Of a DNA stretch of 64,000 bases, positions 63,949-64,000 are shown piece after piece. Source of the stretch: Cycas panzhihuaensis (Eukaryota; Cycadophyta); contig CM041465.1 in NCBI GenBank assembly GCA_023213395.1, positions 36,587,741-36,651,740 on the forward strand, in the 5' to 3' direction. The notes beneath the pieces were generated by a model, which saw only the letters and a program-made list of their open reading frames with translations, did no database searches and was not told the DNA's origin. Position 1 is the stretch's first letter. Each line of letters begins with the position of its first letter. The translations under genes were made by a program, and so were the position numbers.

Positions 63949-64000
63949 GGGAGTTCTCCTAATTAATCTGATGCATGCTAACCATTCAATTACTGATTTT

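Overview
The window is land-plant nuclear DNA made almost entirely of nested LTR retrotransposons. Evidence is the primer-binding sites complementary to plant initiator tRNA-Met (TGGTATCAGAGC and close variants), Ty1/copia polyproteins ordered gag-PR-IN-RT-RH, Ty3/gypsy polyproteins ordered gag-PR-RT-RH-IN, and 5-bp target-site duplications (TSDs) with TG...CA termini. No intact host gene, tRNA, rRNA or CRISPR array was found. The AT-rich sequence and deep nesting fit a large, slowly purged plant genome; the species cannot be told from the window.

Left block (1-19.6 kb), four levels deep. An old minus-strand copia (Copia-H: protease/pre-integrase at 1-624, gag at 17656-19358) is split by LTR-A (625-17655, TSD GCTAC). 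LTR-A is a mostly non-coding copia-derived element with heat-shock-like dyads in its LTRs and two internal tandem arrays. Copia-1 (4522-17573, plus strand, TSD TATTC) sits inside an LTR of LTR-A. Gypsy-1 (8537-13972, minus strand, TSD TTGGC) sits inside the Copia-1 gag-pol and encodes gag, protease and only the tail of integrase.

Middle block (19.6-31.3 kb). Copia-I (RT-RNase H) abuts the Copia-H 5' LTR. It is followed by anonymous AT-rich DNA with a long (TA)n tract. Next is minus-strand Copia-J (about 22.46-30.77 kb), interrupted by the degenerate but complete Copia-4 (23737-28597, TSD GCACA) and by a solo LTR of the LTR-A family (29653-30042). A short degenerate minisatellite precedes 31338.

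Right block (31.3-56.9 kb). Gypsy-2 (31338-56894, minus strand, TSD CATAC) is a chromodomain-bearing gypsy element invaded three times: by Copia-2 (32254-39981, TSD CTGAG), by Copia-3 (42503-47559, TSD CGTAT), whose termini are inverted instead of direct repeats, and by Gypsy-3 (49438-56616, TSD GGTTC), which lies in the Gypsy-2 5' LTR.

End (56.9-64 kb). A decayed minus-strand reading region of unknown nature is followed by Copia-5 (59052-63948, TSD GGGAG). Copia-5 has well-preserved LTRs, PBS and PPT around a gag-like remnant and unrecognised ORFs, with no recognisable PR, IN or RT.

The main points for a second look are the inverted-LTR Copia-3, the protease-integrase-tail ORF of Gypsy-1, the heat-shock-like elements in the LTR-A family, the hairpin tandem array in LTR-A, the long conserved leaders of Copia-1 and Copia-2, and the coding-poor Copia-5. 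Coordinates of elements with matching TSDs are base-level readings. Those of decayed coding blocks are approximate.
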